Source: an uncultured Flavobacterium sp. (GTDB lineage: Bacteria; Bacteroidota; Bacteroidia; Flavobacteriales; Flavobacteriaceae). Taken from it: DNA of 5,820 nt. The stretch lies in contig NZ_CAMLMK010000137.1 of NCBI RefSeq assembly GCF_946481155.1, positions 1 to 5,820 on the forward strand, in the 5' to 3' direction. Position numbers and translations under genes: made by a program. Positions 1-5,710 of this stretch are shown piece by piece (within the stretch, counting starts at the first letter, position 1; the number at the start of each line of letters is the position of its first letter). The notes beneath the pieces are model-generated. The model was given only the letters and a program-made list of their open reading frames with translations. It searched no databases and was not told the origin of the DNA.

Positions 1-15
1 CAAGAGGCAATGTAA
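1..15 (+). CDS. C-terminal end of an upstream gene (partial, inferred)
   Basis: The first five codons read Gln-Glu-Ala-Met-stop, and the TAA stop shares its last base with the ATG of the next gene (TAATG at 13-17). That arrangement is typical of translationally coupled phage genes, so I infer that a reading frame enters from the left and ends here. Only four residues are visible, so nothing can be said about its product, and the stop could be a chance occurrence. The stretch AAGAGG at 2-7 could also act as a weak ribosome binding site for the following gene. Confidence 0.3.
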   Translation, partial: QEAM

Positions 16-353
16 TGGATGGTCAATTTTGCATCTGTGACAATTGCGGCAAGCTAATCACTAATATGGTTAACGTTCGCAGCAATACAACCGGCAAAAA
101 TTACACAATAGGAACAGATTGCGCCGAAACATTGAGCAAAGCTAAAGGTCTATATAATAACGGCACGGCAACTGATTTTTATGCAGATATATATGCCTAC
201 AATCTTTGCGCTCGGTTTGTGACTGAATTAAATGCAGGTTGCCAGCTTGAAAATAATGGCTTTCAATGTTCATTAATTAACAGGAAAGGTAAATCCATGC
301 AAGTATGGGCAAACGATCTAAAAAAGTTTTTCCCTGAATACTTTAAATCATAA
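15..353 (+). CDS. Small Cys-rich putative zinc-binding protein
   Basis: A 112-residue soluble protein with no signal peptide or membrane segment. Its N-terminal 40 residues carry a CxxCGK knuckle (Cys8, Cys11), a Thr-Gly-Lys turn near residues 26-28 and Gly-Thr-Asp-Cys at 33-36. This order, CxxCG then V...TGK.Y.IG.DC, recalls small bacterial and phage proteins that bind zinc through a short Cys ribbon, so Cys8, Cys11 and Cys36 (perhaps with Cys6 or Asp35) are likely ligands. Further cysteines lie at 65, 76 and 85. The rest is probably alpha/beta with a basic-aromatic C-terminus. The ATG at 15 is the natural start because it overlaps the preceding stop. The gene is more AT-rich than the head genes. 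The role is unknown; nucleic-acid or protein binding during infection is a guess from the zinc-ribbon character. Confidence 0.7.
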   Translation: MDGQFCICDNCGKLITNMVNVRSNTTGKNYTIGTDCAETLSKAKGLYNNGTATDFYADIYAYNLCARFVTELNAGCQLENNGFQCSLINRKGKSMQVWANDLKKFFPEYFKS

Positions 354-386
354 TATCTTTTTTTTAAACAAACAAAATCTAAAACT

Positions 387-509
387 ATGAACTTAACAAT
401 TTCAAACGAAACACAAATTATCATAATCGCTGGAGCGGTTGCCCTGTTAGCTGCATTTGCCAGCTTCGTTTGGCACAACGAGAGCAGGCTCAGAAAGGCT
501 AAAAAATAG
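387..509 (+). CDS. 40-residue single-span membrane protein
   Basis: A short gene starting at ATG 387 after an A-rich leader (AAAATCTAAAACT) of the kind used by Bacteroidota, and ending at TAG 507-509. The first ten residues are polar (Asn, Thr, Ser, Glu, Gln). Residues 11-29 form one hydrophobic stretch, four Ile then Ala/Gly/Val/Leu/Phe ending in Trp29. The last ten residues are strongly basic (Arg34, Arg36, Lys37, Lys39, Lys40). By the positive-inside rule the N-terminus should face the periplasm and the C-terminus the cytoplasm. Phages carry tiny proteins of this kind as holin or lysis regulators and as superinfection-exclusion factors, but no motif decides between these. It is the only candidate here ending in TAG. 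It is probably real because of the clean topology and its fit between neighbours. Confidence 0.55.
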   Translation: MNLTISNETQIIIIAGAVALLAAFASFVWHNESRLRKAKK

Positions 510-575
510 TACACTTTGGACGGAAAACCTCGTTGGATTGCATTAGCAGCCGGGGTTTTTATAAATATTTATATC

Positions 576-848
576 ATGAGTACATTTCATAGCTTCATAT
601 CTCAGCCCTTTTTCAACCGTCAAGATGCAGAGGATCTACTTTCCAATATTCAATTAGAACTGGATAATGGCGGTTCTTTTGACGAAGAGGATAAAAAGTC
701 TTTTCGTGTAATATCTCTGCGTAGGCTTTGGGTAGTTACCGGCATTTGGAGAAACTTAGGTGGTCCTCCGACTGTTTTTATCTGCATGAATACCGATTCT
801 TATTGGGCCACGGTGAGCGACGAAGCCAATTTTACAAGGCCCATATAA
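576..848 (+). CDS. Unrecognised 90-residue protein
   Basis: I do not recognise this protein. From ATG 576 it has 90 residues: an N-terminal helix-like part with an acidic stretch (Asp-Glu-Glu-Asp around residues 36-39), then a basic/aromatic segment (Leu-Arg-Arg-Leu-Trp at 48-52, Trp58), a Gly-Gly-Pro-Pro turn at 62-65 and a short beta-like C-terminus. The same frame is open back to a TTG at 516, six bases after the previous stop. That start would add 20 residues containing a hydrophobic stretch (Trp-Ile-Ala-Leu-Ala-Ala-Gly-Val-Phe-Ile) and make it a membrane-anchored protein. I prefer ATG 576 because its leader is AT-rich and the codon is stronger, but the portal in this window seems to use TTG, so 516 stays possible. 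It is the last gene before the terminator. Confidence 0.45.
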   Translation: MSTFHSFISQPFFNRQDAEDLLSNIQLELDNGGSFDEEDKKSFRVISLRRLWVVTGIWRNLGGPPTVFICMNTDSYWATVSDEANFTRPI

Positions 849-892
849 AATATTTACTTCGCTAGATTTTGGTTTATGGTACGACAAACACT

Positions 893-920
893 CCCGCTAT
901 TTCTATAGCGGGGCTTTTTT
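893..920 (+). terminator. Intrinsic (Rho-independent) terminator
   Basis: A perfect 8-bp stem, CCCGCTAT paired with ATAGCGGG (893-900 with 905-912), closes a 4-base TTCT loop. After GC it is followed by six T residues (915-920) and then more A/T. This is a textbook + strand terminator. It lies 45 bases after the last small gene of the left block and 43 bases before the portal start, so it separates the two transcription units. The opposite strand lacks a comparable T-run, so it should act in one direction. Confidence 0.88.
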
Positions 921-962
921 ATTTGCTAAAAATCATTATTTTGCGTACCAAATCAAATTGCA

Positions 963-2219
963 TTGTCCTTTTGGCGCAACTTTTTCGGTAATTTTTCTGC
1001 TTTTCGCACCGCTTTTAAGACCGGTTTTATCCCGTATCACTTACTGGGTACAGGTCCGCAATTCAATGATTACTCCACTGATGCAGCCAAAGTAAAAGCG
1101 ATTTTCTCCAATCCTGCGTTACTCAAAGTGTTTAGCCTGCAGTGCGACCTATTCAGCATGGCTAAGCCTTATGTTTACAACAAAAAGGATAAGCAGGTTG
1201 ATCACCCAGCATTGGACCGGATCAACAACCCCAACCCTTTACAGTCCCGTGCAGAATGGTTATGGGATTATATGTTTTGGAGAATGTGCGGTAATGCCTA
1301 CCTGTACACACAATCCAAAGTAGTAGAACGGGAGAATGCGCCTATGTACTGGTTGGAGAATCACAAAATTGAATGGCCCGCCAGCATGGACAAAGAGAAA
1401 GATAAGCTGATGTTATCTACCTCCAAATTAAACCGGCTATTGGAAACCGATCTACTATACCGGTATGAGGATGGCACCACGCAGCAAATGAAGCTAAAAG
1501 AAATACTGCATATTGCGGATCTTACCAATGGTACCGGCAATTGGTATAAAGGGTTCTCCCGTATTGATTCGCTTTACAAGATCATTAGTAATTCAGAAGC
1601 TACACTCGACAGCCAAAATATTTCTATTCGCTATGCTGGTAAGTTCATGGTATCGGGTGCCAATGACCCGAATAATATCAGCAAGCGAATAATGGGCGAG
1701 GACGAAAAGGATGACATCGAAAGCAAAACCAACGGCGATAAGCAAGTATATGCCGTTAAAACGCCGATTGATATAAAACGCTTCGTTGATGATCTGAAAG
1801 TATTGGAACTGGATAAAACTTATCTGGCACAATACTTTTTGATTGGTACACATTACAATATCCCACGTGATATCTTAGAAGCATACACCAGCAGCACGTA
1901 TGAGAACCAGGAAAAAGCAATGGCCCGGCACGTGAACTACACTATGGAGCCCGCGGGGGATGCGTTGGGCGATATGCTGGCAAAACATTGGGATTTACCG
2001 AAAGGTTGGCGTATTGCTTTTGGTTGGGATCACTTACCGTTTACACAGGTATTTGAAAAGGAAAGGATGGCTATAAAAGAGGCACAGGTGCGAGTGTTGA
2101 ACGCTTTGCTGAAAGCTGGCGTTCCGATCGATGAAATAAATGCGTACCTTGATACGAAATTTACAGTTAATGAAACAGAACCAGAAACCGTTAACGCCGG
2201 CGCAAATCAAACAGCTTGA
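963..2219 (+). CDS. Phage portal protein (HK97 family)
   Basis: A 418-residue protein, close to the usual length of HK97-type portals. The portal is a twelve-subunit ring at one capsid vertex through which terminase packages DNA and to which the connector and tail attach. Family-like signatures are the Trp/Met-rich helix ending in Cys-Gly-Asn-Ala-Tyr-Leu-Tyr (residues 109-115), the Glu-Ile-Leu-His-Ile strand (180-184) followed by a Gly-rich loop and Gly197-Phe-Ser-Arg, and an Ile-Gly-Thr-His-Tyr-Asn-Ile-Pro-Arg-Asp-Ile-Leu segment (294-305). After it comes the Glu-Asn-Gln-Glu helix (314-317) leading to the stem and crown helices. The C-terminus is a helical tail plus a polar end. The start is TTG 963; the frame closes upstream at TAA 927, and the first internal ATG would remove about 65 residues. 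It is the first gene of the head operon, just after a terminator. Confidence 0.92.
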   Translation: MSFWRNFFGNFSAFRTAFKTGFIPYHLLGTGPQFNDYSTDAAKVKAIFSNPALLKVFSLQCDLFSMAKPYVYNKKDKQVDHPALDRINNPNPLQSRAEWLWDYMFWRMCGNAYLYTQSKVVERENAPMYWLENHKIEWPASMDKEKDKLMLSTSKLNRLLETDLLYRYEDGTTQQMKLKEILHIADLTNGTGNWYKGFSRIDSLYKIISNSEATLDSQNISIRYAGKFMVSGANDPNNISKRIMGEDEKDDIESKTNGDKQVYAVKTPIDIKRFVDDLKVLELDKTYLAQYFLIGTHYNIPRDILEAYTSSTYENQEKAMARHVNYTMEPAGDALGDMLAKHWDLPKGWRIAFGWDHLPFTQVFEKERMAIKEAQVRVLNALLKAGVPIDEINAYLDTKFTVNETEPETVNAGANQTA

Positions 2220-2295
2220 AAAAGAAAAGCTGGATAAAAAATTAACAGGTCAAACTATTAATAAAAATGATAGAGATACCAAACCTAAGCGGTAA
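2170..2295 (+). CDS. Possible small Lys-rich protein nested between portal and protease genes
   Basis: A 41-codon frame from ATG 2170 to TAA 2293-2295 overlaps the last 50 bases of the portal gene and the first 29 of the protease gene in the third frame. It reads Met-Lys-Gln-Asn-Gln-Lys-Pro-Leu-Thr-Pro, then an amphipathic Lys/Glu helix (about residues 11-25), then Leu-Thr-Gly-Gln-Thr-Ile-Asn-Lys and a charged end. An earlier in-frame ATG at 2140 would give 51 residues. The product looks like a genuine small helical protein rather than random sequence. It also fills the 47-base gap between portal and protease, which is odd in an otherwise tightly packed operon. The role is unknown. It could instead be a chance frame in A-rich DNA, or a frameshifted extension of the portal tail. 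Confidence 0.4.
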   Translation: MKQNQKPLTPAQIKQLEKEKLDKKLTGQTINKNDRDTKPKR

Positions 2296-3076
2296 AGAAC
2301 TTTTCAAATTCCTTGTGGAAAATGAAAAGGCGCTGAAGGCTCAAAAGAAATTTGAGATAAAAAAGGCTGATGCGGTCTACTTCCATGGTGGTATCGAAAA
2401 CCACAAAGGAGTAGCAGTAAAAGCCGATGGTATTTCTATGTCAAATAAAACGGATTTGTCCGTTACCAGTGTCATCAATACTACCTACTGGTACGACAGC
2501 CACGGCGATGTGCATATTGACGGCATTTGGAAAAAAAGCCTATCGGAGAACAAAGAGATATACATGCTGCAAGAGCATGAAATGAAGTTTGATCACATTA
2601 TTGCTTACCCTGAAGATGTAAAAGCCTACACAAAGCGGATATCCTGGCGCTCACTTGGGGTGGATTTTGACGGCTATACAGAGGCGCTTGTTTTCGATAG
2701 CCAGGTCAAACTAAGCCAGAATGAATATATGTTCGATCTGTATAAAGGAGGAAAGGTCCGCAATCATTCAGTAGGTATGCGGTATGTCAGTATTGACCTT
2801 GCGCTGAATGACGACGATTACCCAGCTTACAAAGCTCTTTGGGATAAGTACATTGATAAGATCGCTAACCGTGCAGAAGTTGAGGACCGGGGCTATTTCT
2901 GGCCTGTTATGGAGGCCAAAGTAGTAGAAGGTTCAGCAGTCCCGATGGGTTCAAACAGGATTACACCAACGCAAAGCGTTAAAGATATTGCGCCGCCAGA
3001 AGGCACGCAGTCACAGGCCGCTACAGGCACCCGTGTCAAAGCATTGAATAATTTACTTAAAACATTAAAAGCATGA
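2267..3076 (+). CDS. Prohead maturation protease (HK97 / S78-type)
   Basis: A 269-residue protein matching the pattern of capsid-assembly serine proteases with the herpesvirus-assemblin fold. These are packaged in the prohead, cut off the scaffold region of the capsid protein and destroy themselves. The opening signature Asp-Ser-His-Gly-Asp-Val-His-Ile-Asp-Gly-Ile-Trp (77-88) corresponds to the family's D.hGD...pGaf region. Leu-Gln-Glu-His (101-104) supplies the probable catalytic His104, and Asn-His-Ser-Val-Gly (166-170) the probable nucleophile Ser168. A Val-Val-Glu-Gly-Ser-Ala-Val-Pro segment (219-226) matches the family's EvSlVp strand; Glu216 or Glu221 could be the third residue. About 40 polar C-terminal residues (230-269) form a likely self-cleaved tail. 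Residue assignments come from pattern comparison. The start at ATG 2267 follows an A-rich leader; the stop overlaps the capsid gene start. Confidence 0.85.
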   Translation: MIEIPNLSGKELFKFLVENEKALKAQKKFEIKKADAVYFHGGIENHKGVAVKADGISMSNKTDLSVTSVINTTYWYDSHGDVHIDGIWKKSLSENKEIYMLQEHEMKFDHIIAYPEDVKAYTKRISWRSLGVDFDGYTEALVFDSQVKLSQNEYMFDLYKGGKVRNHSVGMRYVSIDLALNDDDYPAYKALWDKYIDKIANRAEVEDRGYFWPVMEAKVVEGSAVPMGSNRITPTQSVKDIAPPEGTQSQAATGTRVKALNNLLKTLKA

Positions 3077-4572
3077 AAAGGACATTTTTAAAATTTCCTC
3101 ACAAGCCTGTTAGCTACCTGCCACAGATTAAAAGCCGCAGGATGCAGTTAGGCTTATCGAACCACAACCGGGCTTATAAGTCTGAAGGTGGCACCGCTGA
3201 ACCTCCGGCCAAAGAGTTGACCGAGGAAGAGGCTATCGCCGAGATCGGCAAGCAGGTTGAAGGGTTCAAGACAATTCTCGGCGACAAAGCTGACAAAGCG
3301 CAATTCCAGGCAGTGGAAGGAGAGTTAAAAAAACTCGGTGACACGATCAAGGATATGCAGGCGGGAGAGATCCTGAAAAGCATTGAAAATATTAACAAGG
3401 CCAACGAAAGCATTCACCGGCAGATTGCAGAGATGCAGGAAAAAGCCGCGGAAGAAAAAGAAGCAGGTAGCAACCGCCCTTCCAAATTGCGGTCTATCAA
3501 CCGTAAGGACGTTGAAGCCTTCGTAAAAGATACTTTCGGCAGCACGGTTAAAAGCGAGCAGAAGAAAACAAAGGACGATGCGAAAATCGAATTCGGTTTG
3601 AATAAAGCCGCTGAAGATTTTTCAAGTGCGACGTTTTTTGAAGGTGGTCCTGCCACCGATGACACTGCTTTCACTGGTCGTGTAGTTGACCCGACATTGT
3701 ACCAACGCCGCAGGAAGACCAATATTATCCTGGATTACTTTGATATCCGCACTATCAGCGTACCAACGTTGATTTTCCTTATCAAAGTTGAGGACGGGGA
3801 TGACGAGGATAGCATCAGCGGTGATAGCGGCGGTGCAGCATGGATCGAATGCGGAGCGGAAAAACCAAAACGTTCTTTCCGGGTTACAACCGGCGAAGCA
3901 CGTGCAAAGAAGGTTGCTATTTTTGGCACAGTCGATGATTGTCTTTTGCAGGATGTTCCATCCCTGGAACGTTGGTTACGTGAAGATTTCAGCGATGAAA
4001 TGCGTGAAGAAATAAACAGCGGCCTTCTTTCAAACAATCCTTCCGTAAATGATGACGCTCCACAAGGGCTCACTTATGCAGCTAAACAGTTTACTGCTTC
4101 ACCTGCATTTGCCGATTCTTTTGCGACCAACACTTCGACTTATATCGATCAGTTGATTGCGGCATTCGCATCTATGCGCTACAGTCGTGAGGAAGCGGGT
4201 ATTGCTTTCGTGTCTTCGGACGTGTGGTATCGCATCCATGCGCTGAAAGATGAAAACGAGCGTTACCAGAATCAGAACATGGTCTATACGGATACGATGG
4301 GTCGTGTATGGATCGCTGGCGTGTTGATCGTGCCGGTTGACCACGAAGATGTACCAAGTACTCACGTGCTGGTTATTGGTAAGGACCTCGGCTTCAAAAT
4401 CTATGCTTACGGAGCAATGACCTTTGAACGTGGATTGAATGCCGACGATTTCCGTAAAGACAAAACTTCATTCCGTGGCTATCAGCGTTTCCTGAGTTTC
4501 ATTCCTGAACACCGTGAAAACAGTGTGATGTATGACACTTGGGCGAACATCAAAGCCGGTATTGAAGCCTAA
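3073..4572 (+). CDS. Major capsid protein, HK97 fold, with long N-terminal scaffold domain
   Basis: A 499-residue protein forming the icosahedral shell. Residues 1-45 are basic. Residues 48-132 are Glu/Lys/Gln-rich and helical, with heptad-like spacing, like the delta (scaffold) domain that the neighbouring protease removes. Residues 133-183 are a charged linker. The HK97 core follows from about 184: an extended arm (200-235), an E-loop with an acidic DGDDED run (241-246), Ala-Ala-Trp-Ile (255-258) and Lys-Lys-Val-Ala (279-282), the spine helix at 297-319, and a P-domain helix near 380-398. The C-terminal A-domain is at 405-499, with Met-Gly-Arg-Val-Trp-Ile-Ala-Gly (409-416) and Phe-Arg-Gly-Tyr-Gln-Arg-Phe (467-473), a typical capsid signature. 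The protein is longer than HK97 gp5 (385 residues), mostly through the N-terminus. ATG 3073 is chosen because it overlaps the protease stop (ATGA). Confidence 0.92.
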   Translation: MKRTFLKFPHKPVSYLPQIKSRRMQLGLSNHNRAYKSEGGTAEPPAKELTEEEAIAEIGKQVEGFKTILGDKADKAQFQAVEGELKKLGDTIKDMQAGEILKSIENINKANESIHRQIAEMQEKAAEEKEAGSNRPSKLRSINRKDVEAFVKDTFGSTVKSEQKKTKDDAKIEFGLNKAAEDFSSATFFEGGPATDDTAFTGRVVDPTLYQRRRKTNIILDYFDIRTISVPTLIFLIKVEDGDDEDSISGDSGGAAWIECGAEKPKRSFRVTTGEARAKKVAIFGTVDDCLLQDVPSLERWLREDFSDEMREEINSGLLSNNPSVNDDAPQGLTYAAKQFTASPAFADSFATNTSTYIDQLIAAFASMRYSREEAGIAFVSSDVWYRIHALKDENERYQNQNMVYTDTMGRVWIAGVLIVPVDHEDVPSTHVLVIGKDLGFKIYAYGAMTFERGLNADDFRKDKTSFRGYQRFLSFIPEHRENSVMYDTWANIKAGIEA

Positions 4573-4595
4573 GAATTTCTAAAACAGATACCTAT

Positions 4596-4826
4596 ATGTT
4601 ACCAGTAACAAACAAAGAAAAAGAAACCCGAATCGTGACCTTTAAAGAAGATTACGCCAGCAAAGTCGGCAAGACTAAAGGCGAGGTGATCTACAAGAAA
4701 GGAACCGTTCACGCCATCCACTTTAAAACGGTGCAACAGCTCCAGGAAAAAGGGGCTAAGATGGACGTGAAAAAGTACGATAAGGAAGCAGCCGAAAAAA
4801 GGATCAAAGCCCGTAAAGCAGCATGA
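4596..4826 (+). CDS. Small basic head protein of unknown function
   Basis: A 76-residue soluble, Lys-rich protein placed between the capsid and connector genes. Residues 8-50 look beta-rich, with a Tyr-Lys-Lys-Gly-Thr-Val-His (33-39) strand, a short helix (44-51) and Glu-Lys-Gly-Ala-Lys (51-55). This KG..h.v....a..L...G.a layout is common in short proteins coded next to phage capsid genes. The C-terminal 17 residues are a charged helix rich in Lys, Arg, Ala and Glu. Its position suggests a head-associated role such as capsid decoration, head completion or assembly help, but nothing seen fixes this. It starts at ATG 4596, 23 bases after the capsid stop, and its TGA overlaps the next ATG (ATGA at 4823-4826), so it is probably translated coupled to the connector gene. 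Confidence 0.72.
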   Translation: MLPVTNKEKETRIVTFKEDYASKVGKTKGEVIYKKGTVHAIHFKTVQQLQEKGAKMDVKKYDKEAAEKRIKARKAA

Positions 4827-5710
4827 TCATAGATTACACATACTTTGTCAATCGGTTAAACCTGCCACAAACAGGTAATACCGAAGGGCGTGCAGATGTT
4901 CAGGCTTATATCGATGATTATGAGCCTGAATATTTGCGGTGTGTGCTGGGTTTGGAGCTTTACGACGCTTTCATTGCCGGGATTGACGGCAGCGGCTTAC
5001 CCGATGACCGGTGGCTGAATCTTTTGCAGGGTGCAGATTTCACAAAGGGCGGGTGCAAATACCGGTGGAACGGCTTTGCGCCTTTATTGAACGATGGTGC
5101 TTATGTATTCAACGGAAACGGAGGACTACAGGAATTTACAGCAGGAGGAGCAGGTGAATTTGATCCTGTTGCCGGCAGCGACGTAATGATTTTGCCCCCT
5201 GATCTGGTTGGCATACATTTGAACGTGTATATCCGTGGCACAGGCTGGTTAAAAGCCGCCGAATACTCGGTGGCAGGCGATCAACTTACACTGCTGGGGG
5301 GCATCCTGTTCAATCTTAACACCGTTGTTTTTATCGGTCCCGGCACAGGGTTCGTGTTTTCAGGCGCAAATCTGAAAAAGGTCAGCCCAATCGCTAATTA
5401 TGTGTTCTATCAATATGTTGACGAAAGGGTAATTGACTTTACTTTAGTAGGCAATGTAAAAAGTACGACAGATAATAACAGGATCGCTGATGAAACGCCG
5501 CGGCTTGTCTACGCATGGAATCGCATGGTAGACATGAACCGGTTGCTTTATCACTATCTGAAAGCGAATAAGGCCGCCTATCCTGAGTGGAAAGACCTTT
5601 GCGGTTGTGGATGCTGTTCATCTAATCAATGGAGTTCTTGCGGCTGTTTTATAACGCTTCCTGATCGCTGTCGTGATTTGTTCAAGTATAAAAACAGTCT
5701 TGGCTTATGA
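4823..5710 (+). CDS. Putative head-tail connector (adaptor) protein with insertion domain
   Basis: A 295-residue protein directly downstream of the capsid genes, where HK97-like phages code the connector that docks under the portal. The N-terminal part (1-85) is helical, with Tyr-Glu-Pro-Glu-Tyr-Leu (33-38) and Leu-Gly-Leu-Glu-Leu-Tyr-Asp (42-48). The helical core resumes at Ser-Pro-Ile-Ala-Asn-Tyr-Val-Phe (188-195) and includes Ala-Trp-Asn-Arg-Met-Val (231-236) and Tyr-Pro-Glu-Trp (253-256). I recognise this split helical pattern from uncharacterised Bacteroidota phage and prophage proteins. Residues 86-183 are a Gly-rich beta segment that interrupts the core. The C-terminus has seven Cys between 260 and 283. 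ATG 4823 overlaps the previous stop, and the stop overlaps the next ATG. The connector role is inferred from gene order and helical character, not from a known motif. Confidence 0.68.
   Translation: MIIDYTYFVNRLNLPQTGNTEGRADVQAYIDDYEPEYLRCVLGLELYDAFIAGIDGSGLPDDRWLNLLQGADFTKGGCKYRWNGFAPLLNDGAYVFNGNGGLQEFTAGGAGEFDPVAGSDVMILPPDLVGIHLNVYIRGTGWLKAAEYSVAGDQLTLLGGILFNLNTVVFIGPGTGFVFSGANLKKVSPIANYVFYQYVDERVIDFTLVGNVKSTTDNNRIADETPRLVYAWNRMVDMNRLLYHYLKANKAAYPEWKDLCGCGCCSSNQWSSCGCFITLPDRCRDLFKYKNSLGL

Noticed and set aside
358..365. Run of eight T after the zinc-protein gene as a possible terminator
   Set aside because: No GC-rich hairpin precedes it; it is probably just AT-rich spacer.
263..514. Minus-strand frame of 83 codons with a hydrophobic product
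   Set aside because: It lies antisense to the end of the zinc-protein gene and to the 40-residue membrane protein. It starts at GTG, would be the only minus-strand gene in the window, and its hydrophobic character is a by-product of the AT-rich sense strand.
861..872. TAGATTTTGG resembling a Bacteroidota -7 promoter box
   Set aside because: Spacing inside the box is off by one and there is no TTTG at the proper distance upstream; it also lies before the terminator, so it could not cleanly serve the portal gene.
1593..1853. 86-codon minus-strand frame opposite the portal gene
   Set aside because: Antisense shadow over a conserved portal region, with no start context and no recognisable fold.
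3820..3834. Gly-Asp-Ser-Gly-Gly in the capsid protein, like the active-site motif of trypsin-type proteases
   Set aside because: It falls in the E-loop of the HK97 fold, without the His and Asp motifs or overall length of a trypsin-like domain; a chance match.
3788..4015. 75-codon + strand frame inside the capsid gene
   Set aside because: It lies in another frame within the conserved capsid core, has no recognisable motif, and no leader or coupling supports it.
3174..4365. Series of minus-strand frames opposite the capsid gene
   Set aside because: Ser/Leu/Arg-rich products typical of the antisense of a well-biased coding gene, with no domain character; the capsid protein is convincing over its whole length.
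5439..5621. 60-codon minus-strand frame opposite the connector gene
   Set aside because: Low-complexity product opposite conserved helical codons; no neighbour or promoter on that strand.
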